DNA of 14,401 nt, taken from positions 1 through 14,401 of the forward strand of contig DPEO01000042.1 in NCBI GenBank assembly GCA_003530935.1, read 5' to 3'. A model generated the notes under the pieces. It ran no database searches, was not told the origin of the DNA, and was given only the letters and a program-made list of their open reading frames with translations. This document shows, piece after piece, positions 14,334 to 14,401 of the stretch (positions are counted from its first letter, which is position 1; each line of letters begins with the position of its first letter). A program made the position numbers and the translations under genes. This stretch comes from Desulfomicrobiaceae bacterium (lineage in GTDB: Bacteria; Desulfobacterota; Desulfovibrionia; Desulfovibrionales; Desulfomicrobiaceae).

Positions 14334-14401
14334 ATGGGCAGCGCATCCGAGGCGGTGGCCGCGCACGACACCCAGCGCCGATCCCCATCCACCACATCCA
14401 G
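14306..14401 (-). CDS. Possible C-terminal fragment of an upstream minus-strand gene
   Basis: One minus-strand frame is open from the window edge (14401) to a TAA at 14308-14306, giving 31 residues that include VVDGDRRWVSCAATAS and end in EARCSST. Third codon positions are mostly G or C, as in the true genes here and unlike the competing frame that extends msrA upstream. I cannot identify the protein from so short a piece. If real, it ends 34 bases before msrA, and the two may be cotranscribed. Confidence 0.4.
   Translation of the reverse strand: MDVVDGDRRWVSCAATASDALPIWEARCSST

Overview
The window is a dense, GC-rich bacterial chromosome segment (mostly about 60-67% GC) made of housekeeping and accessory genes. 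I see no mobile element, CRISPR array, tRNA or rRNA. The gene set and several protein signatures point to a Gram-negative anaerobe of the Desulfovibrio type (Desulfobacterota). These include PurE with a GMAAHLAG loop, a stand-alone lipoamide-dehydrogenase-like flavoprotein and an exported MsrA. This placement is inference from sequence flavour, not a demonstrated taxonomy.

Left block (1-3445, + strand): the 3' part of mutL (its N-terminus lies outside the window), then purD and purE with strong Shine-Dalgarno sequences. The three probably form one transcription unit linking mismatch repair to purine synthesis. A hairpin terminator separates purE from a convergent gene on the minus strand (3488-4261) encoding an unrecognised protein with four predicted membrane segments.

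Middle block (4358-9205, + strand): four genes chained head to tail by three identical 4-base ATGA overlaps. They are a class I pyridine nucleotide-disulfide oxidoreductase (dihydrolipoyl dehydrogenase-like), a Maf nucleotide pyrophosphatase, phosphatidylglycerophosphatase A and the DExH helicase HrpB. This is almost certainly one translationally coupled operon, although the functions are unrelated.

Right block (9206-14401): a roughly 250-base leader with a candidate promoter precedes a large SWIM-SNF2 helicase gene, which ends at a strong intrinsic terminator. Next comes a gene for a YaaW/UPF0174-family protein, then a hairpin. On the minus strand lie an msrA gene with a signal peptide and, at the window edge, a possible 3' end of another minus-strand gene.

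I found no convincing new multi-gene system. The items most worth a second look are the neighbouring SWIM-SNF2 helicase and YaaW-family protein, the altered endonuclease motif in MutL, and the unrecognised membrane protein.
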